DNA of 64,000 bases from UBA1672 sp050633645. GTDB lineage: Bacteria > Pseudomonadota > Alphaproteobacteria > Micavibrionales > Micavibrionaceae. The position numbers and the translations under genes are program-made. The stretch's first letter is position 1. Each line of letters starts with the position of its first letter. Shown here one piece after another: positions 17,478-26,291 of the stretch. The stretch lies in contig JBOEGX010000001.1 of NCBI GenBank assembly GCA_050633645.1, forward strand, positions 696,936 to 760,935, in the 5' to 3' direction. A model generated the notes under the pieces. The model was not told the DNA's origin and did no database searches. It saw nothing but the letters and a program-made list of their open reading frames with translations.

Positions 17478-19211
17478 TTAATTTGCTTGTCTGCGTAGAA
17501 ATGCAGGAATATCCAGCTCGTCATCAATTTTAACAGCGGGCTTTGCCGCAGGAGAATCAATATTCAAACGCCCTTGAGAGGGTTTGTTTTCCGTTAAGGG
17601 GCGCTGCTCTGCCCTGATCATGTCATTATCATCGCGAAAACTTTCGATATGATGCTGAACAGAACCTGTTATACGCTCGAATAATGATGGCACGCGCTCT
17701 TGTTTTTGTGTTGGCGCTGAAGGACTCATCGTTCTTGGCGGGTTAAGCTGCAATCCCGAACCTGAATCACCTTGCATTTTTTCAACATGTTGTGCATGAA
17801 AACCAGATATATGTGAGCCTATCCCCGCGTCAGGAGTCTTTACATCAGCCTCCATTGGTTTGGGGGGGATAAACGTGTTGTTCACCGTTTGCCCACGAAG
17901 AGCTACATCACCTTGTGTTTCCTCGGCTATAAACTCAGATTGCTCAAACATATCAAAAGACCCGTCATCGATTTCAAGCTTAATATCAACTCCGCCTGAA
18001 ATAGGACGTGGTTGAACAGATATTGGCGACGGAGCTGTTAACCCTTTCACAATATCCCGGCTCGACATAATAGATTTTGCCATTGACGCAGAAGCGTAAG
18101 ACGGATTCTTTTCAGCCGCTTCAGGTGTTTTTGGCGCAGAGCGCTCAACGGCTTCAGAAACGGACGGCTTTGTCGTTGTTGTTCCGCCGCCAGTATTTGT
18201 ACCAGCATTACCAGTGAAAATCTTACCTGTAGATTTGGCTGTCTCGGTATCAATGCCTGTTGCAACAATAGACACACGCATATAACCATCCATATTATCA
18301 TCAAAGGTTGCCCCAAAAATGATATTTGCACTTGGGTCGACTTCATCACGGATGCGGTTACACGCCTCATCAGCCTCAAACAATGTCATATCGTAACCAC
18401 CAGTCACATTGATGATAACACCATTCGCGCCCTTCATTGACACATCATCAAGAAGTGGATTATTAATCGCTGATTCGGCGGCTTCTACGGCGCGTTTATC
18501 ACCTGTTGCCTCACCAGTCCCCATCATGGCTTTACCCATTTGAAGCATCGCCGTGCGGATATCGGCAAAATCAAGATTAACAAGACCAGGACGAACCATA
18601 AGATCCGTCACGCCGCGCACGCCTGATTGAAGAACGGTATCCGCCATTTTGAATGCTTCGGCGAATGTAGTTTTCTCATTGGCAATACGGAATAAATTTT
18701 GATTCGGAATAACGATAAGCGTATCAACATATTGCTGCATCGCCTCGATCCCTTTTTCCGCCTGCTGCATGCGATGAACACCTTCGAAATGGAAAGGCTT
18801 TGTTACCACACCAACCGTCAATATACCCTGCTCACGACAGGCTTTTGCGATGACTGGCGCAGCACCAGTCCCCGTTCCGCCACCCATTCCCGCGGTCACA
18901 AACGCCATATTTGCACCGTCAAGATAACGTAGAACTTCTTCAAGGCTTTCCTCTGCCGCAGCTTGACCAATTTCAGGTTTTGAACCAGCACCAAGACCAC
19001 CTGTTACATTTGTACCCAGTTGAACCTTGTGATCAGCGAGAGAATTTTGAAGAGCTTGTGAATCTGTATTGCACACCAGAAACTCACACCCATCTAAATC
19101 AGATGCGATCATATTATTGACAGCATTCCCACCAGCACCACCGACACCGATGACTGCTATTTTAGGGGAAAGCTTTTGAATTTCTGTTGGCTGCATTTTT
19201 ACGTTTATCAT
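17478..19211 (-). CDS. ftsZ: Cell division GTPase FtsZ
   Basis: The Z-ring tubulin homologue. IAVIGVGGAGGNAVNNMI is the N-terminal nucleotide-binding motif, and GGGTGTGAAPVIA (residues ~105) is the tubulin signature loop. The T7 loop region NLDFADIRT is present. After the globular domain (to about residue 320) comes a disordered linker of about 240 residues, long as in many alphaproteobacteria, and the final peptide DELDIPAFLRRQAN, which binds FtsA and other partners. Total 577 residues. It follows ftsA after a 142-base gap that probably contains its own promoter. Confidence 0.98.
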   Translation of the reverse strand: MINVKMQPTEIQKLSPKIAVIGVGGAGGNAVNNMIASDLDGCEFLVCNTDSQALQNSLADHKVQLGTNVTGGLGAGSKPEIGQAAAEESLEEVLRYLDGANMAFVTAGMGGGTGTGAAPVIAKACREQGILTVGVVTKPFHFEGVHRMQQAEKGIEAMQQYVDTLIVIPNQNLFRIANEKTTFAEAFKMADTVLQSGVRGVTDLMVRPGLVNLDFADIRTAMLQMGKAMMGTGEATGDKRAVEAAESAINNPLLDDVSMKGANGVIINVTGGYDMTLFEADEACNRIRDEVDPSANIIFGATFDDNMDGYMRVSIVATGIDTETAKSTGKIFTGNAGTNTGGGTTTTKPSVSEAVERSAPKTPEAAEKNPSYASASMAKSIMSSRDIVKGLTAPSPISVQPRPISGGVDIKLEIDDGSFDMFEQSEFIAEETQGDVALRGQTVNNTFIPPKPMEADVKTPDAGIGSHISGFHAQHVEKMQGDSGSGLQLNPPRTMSPSAPTQKQERVPSLFERITGSVQHHIESFRDDNDMIRAEQRPLTENKPSQGRLNIDSPAAKPAVKIDDELDIPAFLRRQAN

Positions 19212-19353
19212 GTTTTAAGAACCCCTGAGAAGTGGATGTTCGAGGAAGGATGGATAAATCTTAGGCGAGAACGTTTCGTATTAAAAGGCTTGATTGGGTT
19301 TCATTCACAAGTTTTCCACTATTTTTTACATGGCCATAAAAAATTCCATTGAA

Positions 19354-20634
19354 CTACCAGTTTTCTTTAAACCACAGCTTCGCACGCTCGATCACAGAAT
19401 CGGGGCGAACACGCGCCATGATCTCGGCAGGCATTTCATCCACGTGTTCTGCTGCATAAGTTAAAAGCCCTGCGACCGTTGAAAAGGATGCACCACTTAC
19501 CGCATCAGGAAGACCTGTTAATTTTATCGGCTTGCCAAGACGTACTTGTTTATCCAGAACATGTTCGCCCAATTCTTTTATATTAGCGATTTGACTTGAT
19601 CCGCCCGTTAAAACAACGCGGCGACCAATGACCTTATCAAGGCCATTATCTGTTAATCTGGCGCGCACCATTTCGAATATCTCTTCGGCGCGAGGCTGAA
19701 TTATTCCCGTTAGATAAGAACGAGGGATATGGTTCTGCTTCCCGCTCTCTTCTTCACCCAGTGACGGAACATCAATCAATTCACCGTCTTCTGTTGGGCC
19801 CGCCATTGCGCTTCCATACATTATCTTCAGGCGCTCCGCAGATTCGACGGAAGTCGTTAAGCCCTTAGCAATGTCATTGGTAATGCTTTTGCCGCCCAAG
19901 GGAATCGCATCGCAATAAATCATGAAGCCGCTGTGAAATACGGCAAAGGATGTTGTGCCCCCGCCTATATCAATGACGGTGCAACCCAAATCGACTTCAT
20001 CATCAACCAATGATGACAGACCAGAAGCATACCCCCCAATACAAAGGGACGATATTTCAAGATGAGAGCGTTGGATACAGCTTGCCATATTTCGCAAGCA
20101 TACCGCATCGCCCGTTACCAAATTCACATCAACCTGCATTTCTTCGGCAAACATGCCGCGCGGGTCGCGAATTCCGTCCTGCCCGTCAATACGGAAGAAT
20201 GTGGGAATGGTGTGAATCAGCTCAAGCTCATCATCTTCCTCGCGCTCTTGTGCATGGGCCAAAGCCATTCTAACGTCATTATCTGTAACATCATGACCTC
20301 CAATATCCACATTCACACTGTGACCGAAGGAGTGCCCATGAACACCAGATACGCTAGCGATAACCTCACGCAACGGATAGCCACGCATAACCTCTGCCGC
20401 CATATTTTCAGCGGCATGTACCGTTTGACGAATCACAGATTCGGCAGCTTCTAAATCGACGATTGTGCCATTTTTTATCCCCTGTGATGGCCGATGGCCT
20501 ACACCGACAATTTCAAATGTCCCTTCATCATCGATGATTCTACCAATAAAACACGCCGTTTTGCTACTGCCTATATCCAGTGCAGCAAGCAAAGAGCCCT
20601 TAGGGCGCAGTGTTCTATTATTTTTAAAACTCAT
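19354..20634 (-). CDS. ftsA: Cell division actin-like protein FtsA
   Basis: A 426-residue actin-fold ATPase that anchors FtsZ to the membrane. LAALDIGSSKTACFIGRI is phosphate loop 1 of the actin fold, CTVIDIGGGTTSFAVF is phosphate loop 2, and RRVVLTGGSSQIANIKELGEHVL is the adenosine motif. The 1C domain is present between them. The extreme C-terminus, VIERAKLWFKENW, fits the amphipathic membrane-targeting helix. The start overlaps the ftsQ stop by 4 bases. Ahead of the first motif is a short basic N-terminus. Confidence 0.97.
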   Translation of the reverse strand: MSFKNNRTLRPKGSLLAALDIGSSKTACFIGRIIDDEGTFEIVGVGHRPSQGIKNGTIVDLEAAESVIRQTVHAAENMAAEVMRGYPLREVIASVSGVHGHSFGHSVNVDIGGHDVTDNDVRMALAHAQEREEDDELELIHTIPTFFRIDGQDGIRDPRGMFAEEMQVDVNLVTGDAVCLRNMASCIQRSHLEISSLCIGGYASGLSSLVDDEVDLGCTVIDIGGGTTSFAVFHSGFMIYCDAIPLGGKSITNDIAKGLTTSVESAERLKIMYGSAMAGPTEDGELIDVPSLGEEESGKQNHIPRSYLTGIIQPRAEEIFEMVRARLTDNGLDKVIGRRVVLTGGSSQIANIKELGEHVLDKQVRLGKPIKLTGLPDAVSGASFSTVAGLLTYAAEHVDEMPAEIMARVRPDSVIERAKLWFKENW

Positions 20635-21509
20635 AGAGGCGTCCCCACAATATCGACTTGCGCTTTATAATCTTGAACCGTTCCTAATTTCGTACGCACA
20701 ATTAAGCGCCCCTGATAGCGCGCGTCAATATCCGTTATAGATTCTTTACCCAAGATATCTTCCTGAGCATGGCGCCGCATCAGATGGCGCATAGCCAACC
20801 CGATATCATCTTCGGGCAGTTTAATGCGCTTTCCATCTTTTAAAAGCAAGTCCCAGCGCCGTTCATCGATCAGCTCCGCGTGATCAATCATGGATAATAA
20901 TATTTTTTCACCAGACAGAATATTTAAAAACTCATGCGCCTTTGCTTGCGCGCCCGCTCCGCGTATCATCATTAAATCTTTAAATGGTTCAACATTTTGA
21001 TTTGTTAGAATACTACCATTCACGTCGATCACTACGAGTTTACCATCGTTATGCCACAGGGCAAATGGCGTGCGTTCATGTAATTTAATATAAATTGTGT
21101 GTGGCAATCTTCGCTCTATATGTACGGATTCAATCCATGTGATTTCCTGTATTTTTTCTTTGGCGTCTTTGGGGCTAAACAGGAAAATCGGATCGCCCTC
21201 TTTCACATTGATCAAGGCCAATAACAGATCAGGGTTCGTATTATGACGCCCATCAACAAGGATTTCTTCAACCTTAAACCCTGCATCAGCGGTTATCGCC
21301 AAGGTTTTATCCTTAATCCAATTTGAAGAAGTTGTGTGAGAATCGCTGAGGATAAACCACGCCATCGCCCACCCCGTTACAACAATAATAACCGTTAGAA
21401 TAACAACACGCCGCGCCATACGAATAAGATTATCACGCTTTGCATTTTGCGTTTTTCTTTTGCGAATGGTTGATTTACGTGTGCCCTTTTTCTTTTTCGC
21501 AGCCGCCAT
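20631..21509 (-). CDS. ftsQ: Cell division protein FtsQ
   Basis: A bitopic divisome protein of 292 residues. The first 32 residues are extremely basic (AAAKKKKGTRKSTIRKRKTQ). A single membrane helix follows (VVILTVIIVVTGWAMAWFIL), then a POTRA domain (VEEILVDGRHNTNPDLLLALINVKEGDPIF) and the FtsQ/DivIB domain with IESVHIERRLPHTIYIKLHERTPFALW. Its ATG directly abuts the ddl stop. Position between ddl and ftsA is canonical. Confidence 0.96.
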   Translation of the reverse strand: MAAAKKKKGTRKSTIRKRKTQNAKRDNLIRMARRVVILTVIIVVTGWAMAWFILSDSHTTSSNWIKDKTLAITADAGFKVEEILVDGRHNTNPDLLLALINVKEGDPIFLFSPKDAKEKIQEITWIESVHIERRLPHTIYIKLHERTPFALWHNDGKLVVIDVNGSILTNQNVEPFKDLMMIRGAGAQAKAHEFLNILSGEKILLSMIDHAELIDERRWDLLLKDGKRIKLPEDDIGLAMRHLMRRHAQEDILGKESITDIDARYQGRLIVRTKLGTVQDYKAQVDIVGTPL

Positions 21510-22736
21510 CTACATGCCCCTTTTTAATAATCTGGCATCTGCGGGAACGGGATCACGCGGCAAGGCACGCCCTGTGTTTTCGGTGATGGCTTCGGCGATA
21601 AGGAAGGATAGTAAATCGGTAAAGAGGATGGGGGCGTCTTTTGCAGCCTCCCACAAGAAGTACCCGAATGATCCGGGCAGAGGATTAACCTCATTCATCC
21701 AAAGCTCTCCGCTTTTGGAATCGCCGATAAAGTCAATGCGCGGCGCGCCTGTCCCGTCGATGCCGTCGAACATTACGCTCGCCCATTTACGAATATCCTC
21801 ATCCATTTTTGCGGGAATGTCGGGGTTGATGTCACGAGTTAAGGAAAGCATCCCCTCACTTGCGGGAGAGAAAGTCTTACTTCCTCCCATTTTAGTGCCA
21901 CCTTTATTATCGCCGCCCGACATGTATTTTTGTTTAAAGTCTAAAAGCTCATCCGATGTTTTCGGGCGTTCAATGGCAGATGTGGTGATTTTACCGCCCG
22001 AAACTTTCGTCACGGCGACATTATATTCCACCAAGTTTTTCACGAATGGTTCGGCAATCGCGCAATCATCGAATTCGAATATGGCAGGAAGGCATGCTTT
22101 GGCCTCTGCCGCGTTATTTACTTTGGCTACGCCGATAGAGCTCCCTAAATGTGAGGGCTTCAAGATACATGGGTAGCCGAGAGGCTTAAGCGCTTTTTCA
22201 AGTTCTTCTTCGGGAATGAGATATCCTTGCGCGGGGCGTTTTATCGCGGCGAAAGGGAGAACTGGAATACCCAAAGATTGGAAAATATATTTGCTTGTGA
22301 CCTTATCCATTAGCAAGGCTGATGCTTTTGTTCGCATTCCGATATAAGGGGTATTGGCAAGCTCAAACGCCCCTTGGATATTTCCGTCCTCACCGTATAA
22401 GCCATGAAAGGCAGGAATTGCGACATCAAAGGCAATGGGTTTTCCAGCTCCGAAAAGAGGTTGTTTCTTTGGTATCAAAGACCCACCGCGTTTGCCCGAT
22501 ACATCAAGTGTGACCTCGGTTAGTTGTTTGATCAGTGCCTCATCAGGAAGGAAGTTTTCACGCTTTTTTAAGGCATCCCCGATATACCAGCTCCCTTGCG
22601 TAGAGATATAGACAGGAAACGGGTCATATAATGTGACGTCAAGCGCTTGAAGAACCTGCAAGCCTGTAATCACGCTCACATCATGTTCGGGAGAGCGTCC
22701 CCCGAAAAATACAGCTATTTTTTTCTTGTTTATCAT
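21510..22736 (-). CDS. ddl: D-alanine--D-alanine ligase of an unusual, long type
   Basis: ATP-grasp enzyme making the D-Ala-D-Ala dipeptide. The N-terminus IAVFFGGRSPEHDVSVITG has the FGGRSxEhxVS motif, HGLYGEDGNIQGAFELANTPYIG is the second family signature, and YPCILKPSHLGSSIGV is the ATP-grasp lysine region. It is 408 residues, against about 300-370 usually, with an insert near YMSGGDNKGGTKMGGSKTF. The C-terminal motif reads WMNEVNPLPGSFGYFLWEA instead of the usual NEINTLPGMTxHSL, so the position that normally supplies the Ser of the active-site triad looks changed. The Mg-binding Asn and Glu are kept. It lies in the expected dcw position before ftsQ, so it should function as a Ddl. Confidence 0.88.
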   Translation of the reverse strand: MINKKKIAVFFGGRSPEHDVSVITGLQVLQALDVTLYDPFPVYISTQGSWYIGDALKKRENFLPDEALIKQLTEVTLDVSGKRGGSLIPKKQPLFGAGKPIAFDVAIPAFHGLYGEDGNIQGAFELANTPYIGMRTKASALLMDKVTSKYIFQSLGIPVLPFAAIKRPAQGYLIPEEELEKALKPLGYPCILKPSHLGSSIGVAKVNNAAEAKACLPAIFEFDDCAIAEPFVKNLVEYNVAVTKVSGGKITTSAIERPKTSDELLDFKQKYMSGGDNKGGTKMGGSKTFSPASEGMLSLTRDINPDIPAKMDEDIRKWASVMFDGIDGTGAPRIDFIGDSKSGELWMNEVNPLPGSFGYFLWEAAKDAPILFTDLLSFLIAEAITENTGRALPRDPVPADARLLKRGM

Positions 22737-22852
22737 TGCGGTATCCGAAATTTTGGTTTGTGCCTTACGTAGATCATCGTATAAGAAAAGAAGAAGATTA
22801 CTGAATCCTTATATTTAATCATGAAACAGCTCTTCTTAAAAGGGGAAAGCGC

Positions 22853-23629
22853 GTGCAATTTTTTAAATCCGCAGATACATCGATTGCCTATCAAAGCGCA
22901 GGTGAGCAAACAGCCGATAAGCCCGTTATCATTTGGGCGCATGGTTGGGGGCAAAATCACGCGGCGTTTATGCCTTTGGTTACCTCGCTAGAGCATCGCG
23001 GGTTCCATATTACGCTTGATTTTCCGGGGTTTGGACAATCCCCTTCCCCTGATGAGGACTGGAGCACAAGACATTACGCCGATGCGGTGGCAGAGCTTAT
23101 TAAAGCGAATAATTTTGGCTCTGTCATATGGGTTGGGCATTCCTTTGGCTGCCGCGTTGGTTTGCAAATGGCGGCGCATTACCCCGAACTGATCAAGGGG
23201 TTATGCCTGATTTCGGGTGCTGGGCTAAAACGTAAACGCGCCATCCATAAGAAAATTTATTTTTACTGCCGTATTAAGCTGTTTAAGGCGTTGCGGCGTT
23301 TTGTACCAGAGGGCGCGCTTAAAGACAAACTGATGAACGCATTCGGCAGTGCCGATTACAAAAGCGCAGGGGCAATGCGTAAAATATTCGTGCGGGTGGT
23401 GAATGAAGACCTTACGCCTGAGGCCGAAAAAGTGGCCTGCCCCACTGCACTTATATATGGATCACAAGACACCGAAACCCCGCCCGAATTTGGGATGCGT
23501 TTTTCACGCTTGATTAAAGGCTCTAAATTGCATTTACTGGATGGGCAAGACCATTACAGTGTTTTGCAAAATGGGCGACATCCCGTTATTAAAATCCTGA
23601 ATGACTTTATAGGGAAAATATGTACATAG
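22853..23629 (+). CDS. Alpha/beta hydrolase next to the MurF-like ligase
   Basis: A 258-residue alpha/beta-hydrolase starting at GTG 22853 with AGGGGA just upstream. The fold is shown by VIIWAHGWGQNHAAFMPLV (oxyanion HGWG), LDFPGFGQSP and the nucleophile elbow WVGHSFGCRVGLQMA (Ser near residue 96). The acid is probably in YGSQDTETP and the His in LDGQDHYSVLQ. It resembles BioH/MhpC-type enzymes, but the substrate is unknown. Its last 10 bases overlap the next gene, so the two are coupled. The pair lies on the plus strand in the middle of the minus-strand cell-wall cluster. Confidence 0.8.
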   Translation: MQFFKSADTSIAYQSAGEQTADKPVIIWAHGWGQNHAAFMPLVTSLEHRGFHITLDFPGFGQSPSPDEDWSTRHYADAVAELIKANNFGSVIWVGHSFGCRVGLQMAAHYPELIKGLCLISGAGLKRKRAIHKKIYFYCRIKLFKALRRFVPEGALKDKLMNAFGSADYKSAGAMRKIFVRVVNEDLTPEAEKVACPTALIYGSQDTETPPEFGMRFSRLIKGSKLHLLDGQDHYSVLQNGRHPVIKILNDFIGKICT

Positions 23630-25293
23630 AACTCGCAATACAAATCATTACCTCTATCGCGTTTATTGCCTTTGCGGTGAAGCGCATGATGAATTACCTG
23701 CATGCTTTGCAACAAGACGACTATGACAATGGGCGGCTTATGGCATGGGTGTTTCGCAATAAGGTTTTTGATTCGCGGGTTTCGGCGTTTTTGATCATCC
23801 TAAGCGGCGTAGCATTCACGACAAACATCCCTGTAATCATTTTAAATATTGTCATATTTTTAGGGTTTTTATTTGCTGCTTATTTTGAAAAAGACCCGCG
23901 CAATACGTCTAAAAAGGCGCTTGCTCTGACGAAACGTGCATCGCGTATTTTAACCTTTGGGGTGATTTATGCGGCGCTCACATGCGCGCTCACCTTCTAT
24001 GCAATGACCATACTGCCAACACCCGCGTTCTGGCTTATCGCGGTTCATCTGTTGCCCTTCTTATTGATATTGGGGAATATGACACTCACCCCGTATGAGG
24101 CCGCAACGCAGAAGAAATTCTATAACGAAGCGCAAGAGCGTTTGGCAGAGGTCAACCCGACCGTTATCGCGATTACGGGGTCATATGGAAAGACCTCCGT
24201 AAAACATATTTTGGGGCATATCCTAAAAACCTCTGCGCCTACCCTTATGACACCGGGAAGTGTGAACACGCTCATGGGGATTACGCGGATTATTCGGGAG
24301 CAGCTTGAGCCGCAGCATAAATATTTCATCGTGGAAATGGGCGCGTATGGTCCTGGCTCTATTGCCTCATTATGCCAGCTCACCCCGCCGAATTACGGGA
24401 TTATCACCTCTATCGGGCATGCCCATTATGAGCGATTCAAGACGCTTGAAACCGTTGTACAGGCGAAATACGAACTTGCCGAATCTGTCTTATCGCGGCG
24501 CGGAACGATGATTGTGCATGAGAAAACGTTGAAGTTTGATTACTCCCGCCAAATTCGTAACAAGGCAATGGATAGCTTTATCGTCTGCGGAGAGCCGATG
24601 AATCCCAAGGTAAAGCCTAAAAATGAGCAAGAGTTTTCCTATCTCTCTCCCGATGATTTGAACATCATGTCGGTGGAACAAACACCGAAGGGCTTATGCG
24701 TTAATATCAAATGGAAGGATGAAAAACACACCCTTCGTGCGCCGCTTTACGGTGTTCATCACGGGCATAATATTGCGCTTGCCTTTGCGTGTGCCATGTC
24801 ACTCGGGATGGAGGCGAAAGACATTAAGGCGGCTCTGGCGAAAACCCCGCAAATCCGCCACCGTTTAGAGGTCAAGGGATCAAGCGACGGGACGATCATT
24901 GTTGATGATGCGTTTAATTCAAACCCACCGGGCTTTCGCTCTGCGCTTCATGTTACGGGTGTTTTAGCGCGTGATTTGAAAGAGAATAAGGGCGCAGGAA
25001 GAGCCATTTTGATTACCCCCGGTATGGTAGAGCTTGGCGGGGCACATGATGAGGTGCATAAAACCATCGGAACGCTCGCGGCGGAAATTTGTGATGTGGT
25101 GGTGGTGGTGCAGCCTGACCGCATTCCAACATTTATTGAAGGGGTGAAGAGCAGCGGAAAATCGCCAGTTCTGCAGAGCTTTGACACCTTCGCCAAGGCA
25201 CAGAAATGGGTGATTGAGAATAAGAAAAAAGGTGACGTGATTTTAATCGAAAACGACCTGCCCGATATTTACGAGCAGGTGCTTAAAATCTAA
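23620..25293 (+). CDS. Membrane-anchored MurF-like Mur ligase
   Basis: A 557-residue Mur ligase with four or five predicted membrane helices in the first ~165 residues, preceded by the segment LHALQQDDYDNGRLMAWV. The catalytic part begins at about 180: IAITGSYGKTSVKHIL is the ATP loop, VEMGAYGPGSIASLCQLTPPNYGIITSIGHAHYERFKTLE is MurF-like, HHGHNIALAFACAMSLG has the ligase His-Asn, and VDDAFNSNPPGFRSAL replaces the MurF DDxYNANPxS motif. The C-terminal domain ends GDVILIENDLPDIYEQV. It probably adds D-Ala-D-Ala to UDP-MurNAc-tripeptide, because no complete cytosolic murF is seen in the cluster, but it could add another amino acid or act on a lipid-linked substrate. Confidence 0.8.
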   Translation: MYIELAIQIITSIAFIAFAVKRMMNYLHALQQDDYDNGRLMAWVFRNKVFDSRVSAFLIILSGVAFTTNIPVIILNIVIFLGFLFAAYFEKDPRNTSKKALALTKRASRILTFGVIYAALTCALTFYAMTILPTPAFWLIAVHLLPFLLILGNMTLTPYEAATQKKFYNEAQERLAEVNPTVIAITGSYGKTSVKHILGHILKTSAPTLMTPGSVNTLMGITRIIREQLEPQHKYFIVEMGAYGPGSIASLCQLTPPNYGIITSIGHAHYERFKTLETVVQAKYELAESVLSRRGTMIVHEKTLKFDYSRQIRNKAMDSFIVCGEPMNPKVKPKNEQEFSYLSPDDLNIMSVEQTPKGLCVNIKWKDEKHTLRAPLYGVHHGHNIALAFACAMSLGMEAKDIKAALAKTPQIRHRLEVKGSSDGTIIVDDAFNSNPPGFRSALHVTGVLARDLKENKGAGRAILITPGMVELGGAHDEVHKTIGTLAAEICDVVVVVQPDRIPTFIEGVKSSGKSPVLQSFDTFAKAQKWVIENKKKGDVILIENDLPDIYEQVLKI

Positions 25294-25304
25294 TAATAGG
25301 AATA

Positions 25305-25320
25305 TGTTCCACGTGAAACA
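25305..25320. other. parS-like ParB binding site
   Basis: TGTTCCACGTGAAACA matches the bacterial centromere consensus TGTTTCACGTGAAACA in 15 of 16 positions. It lies in the 57-base gap between the convergent MurF-like gene and murB, where no coding constraint applies. In the family, ParB-parS sites usually cluster near the replication origin, so this hints at origin proximity. One near-perfect site alone is suggestive rather than proof. Confidence 0.7.
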
Positions 25321-25350
25321 TTGCGGGTAACATAAAAAGTTTCATCCCAC

Positions 25351-26283
25351 CTATCGCTCGCCCACCCGACGGATTTCCCAATGGAGGGGCAGGCCTGTTT
25401 CATCAAATACGCGTTTGATGAGTTCATCGCCTAAGTCCTCTAAGTCCGATGCCGTGGCGTTGTCCGCGTTGATCATGAAATTAAGATGTTTATCACTCAT
25501 TTTTGCACCGCCGATTTGCAGGTCGCGCCCGCCGACACGCTCCACCAGTTGCCATGCTTTTGTGCCCTCTTCTAGCCCTGCGGCCTTCAGCTCTTCTGCG
25601 GAGGGGTTAGCAAAAGTTGAACCGCCCGTTTTTTCACTAATGGGCTGCGTTTTTTGACGTGTAGCCTTGATTTCTTTCAGGCGTTTGCGTACTTCGCCTT
25701 TATCCTCGAACTTGCCTTCGAATACCCCTGCTGCAAAAATTGCGCCCTCTTCCACACCGCAATAGCGATAGCGCATTTCAATCTCATCACGTAGGAGTGG
25801 CAGATTGCGACCATCACGCCCGATGGCCATTGCCCCAACCAAAACATCACCGATTTCTGCGCCATATGCGCCCGCATTCATTCGAAGCGCACCGCCAACT
25901 GTGCCGGGAATTCCTGATAAAAACTCTAGCCCGCCAATCCCCGCCTTTGCCGCAGCCGCGGCCACAGAGCCATTCAGCGCAGACGCGCCCGCCATGATTT
26001 TATTATGTTGCACCTGAATATCGGCGAAGGATTTGTTCAGCCGTATAACCACGCCGCGAATACCGCCATCACGTATAATCGTGTTGGCCATACCGCCCAG
26101 AACGGTCACAGGTTCACCCGCGGGATAGTTCTTCATGAATACGGCCAGATCAGTGATATCGTGCGGTTCGAACACCAGATCGGCCTTACCACCACAACGA
26201 AACCAGCTTTTCGCGCCAAGATCTACGTTTTCGGTAAATGCACCGTCGTAATCATAGATATTTACTTTAAAGGGTTGTTTCAT
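25351..26283 (-). CDS. murB: UDP-N-acetylenolpyruvoylglucosamine reductase MurB
   Basis: FAD enzyme that reduces the enolpyruvyl group to make UDP-MurNAc. The start at ATG 26283 lies 8 bases after murC. The frame is open further upstream into murC, but nothing there looks MurB-like. SWFRCGGKADLVFEP, VTVLGGMANTIIRDGGIRGVVIRL and GLEFLSGIPGTVGGALRMNAGAYG are FAD-binding signatures. GGSTFANP holds the catalytic Ser. The type I MurB C-terminal end (HLNFMINADNATASDLEDLGDELIKRVFDETGLPLHWEIRRVG) is present. 310 residues. Confidence 0.97.
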   Translation of the reverse strand: MKQPFKVNIYDYDGAFTENVDLGAKSWFRCGGKADLVFEPHDITDLAVFMKNYPAGEPVTVLGGMANTIIRDGGIRGVVIRLNKSFADIQVQHNKIMAGASALNGSVAAAAAKAGIGGLEFLSGIPGTVGGALRMNAGAYGAEIGDVLVGAMAIGRDGRNLPLLRDEIEMRYRYCGVEEGAIFAAGVFEGKFEDKGEVRKRLKEIKATRQKTQPISEKTGGSTFANPSAEELKAAGLEEGTKAWQLVERVGGRDLQIGGAKMSDKHLNFMINADNATASDLEDLGDELIKRVFDETGLPLHWEIRRVGER

Positions 26284-26291
26284 GGGTATGC

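Noticed and set aside
19212..19353. CtrA-type sites (TTAA-N7-TTAA) before ftsZ
   Set aside because: TTAA elements occur but not with the required spacing, so no CtrA control can be claimed from sequence.
21460..22176. Open frame of 238 codons opposite ddl and ftsQ
   Set aside because: It is antisense to ddl, and its Ser/Pro/Ala-rich sequence matches no family; there is no ribosome binding site of note.
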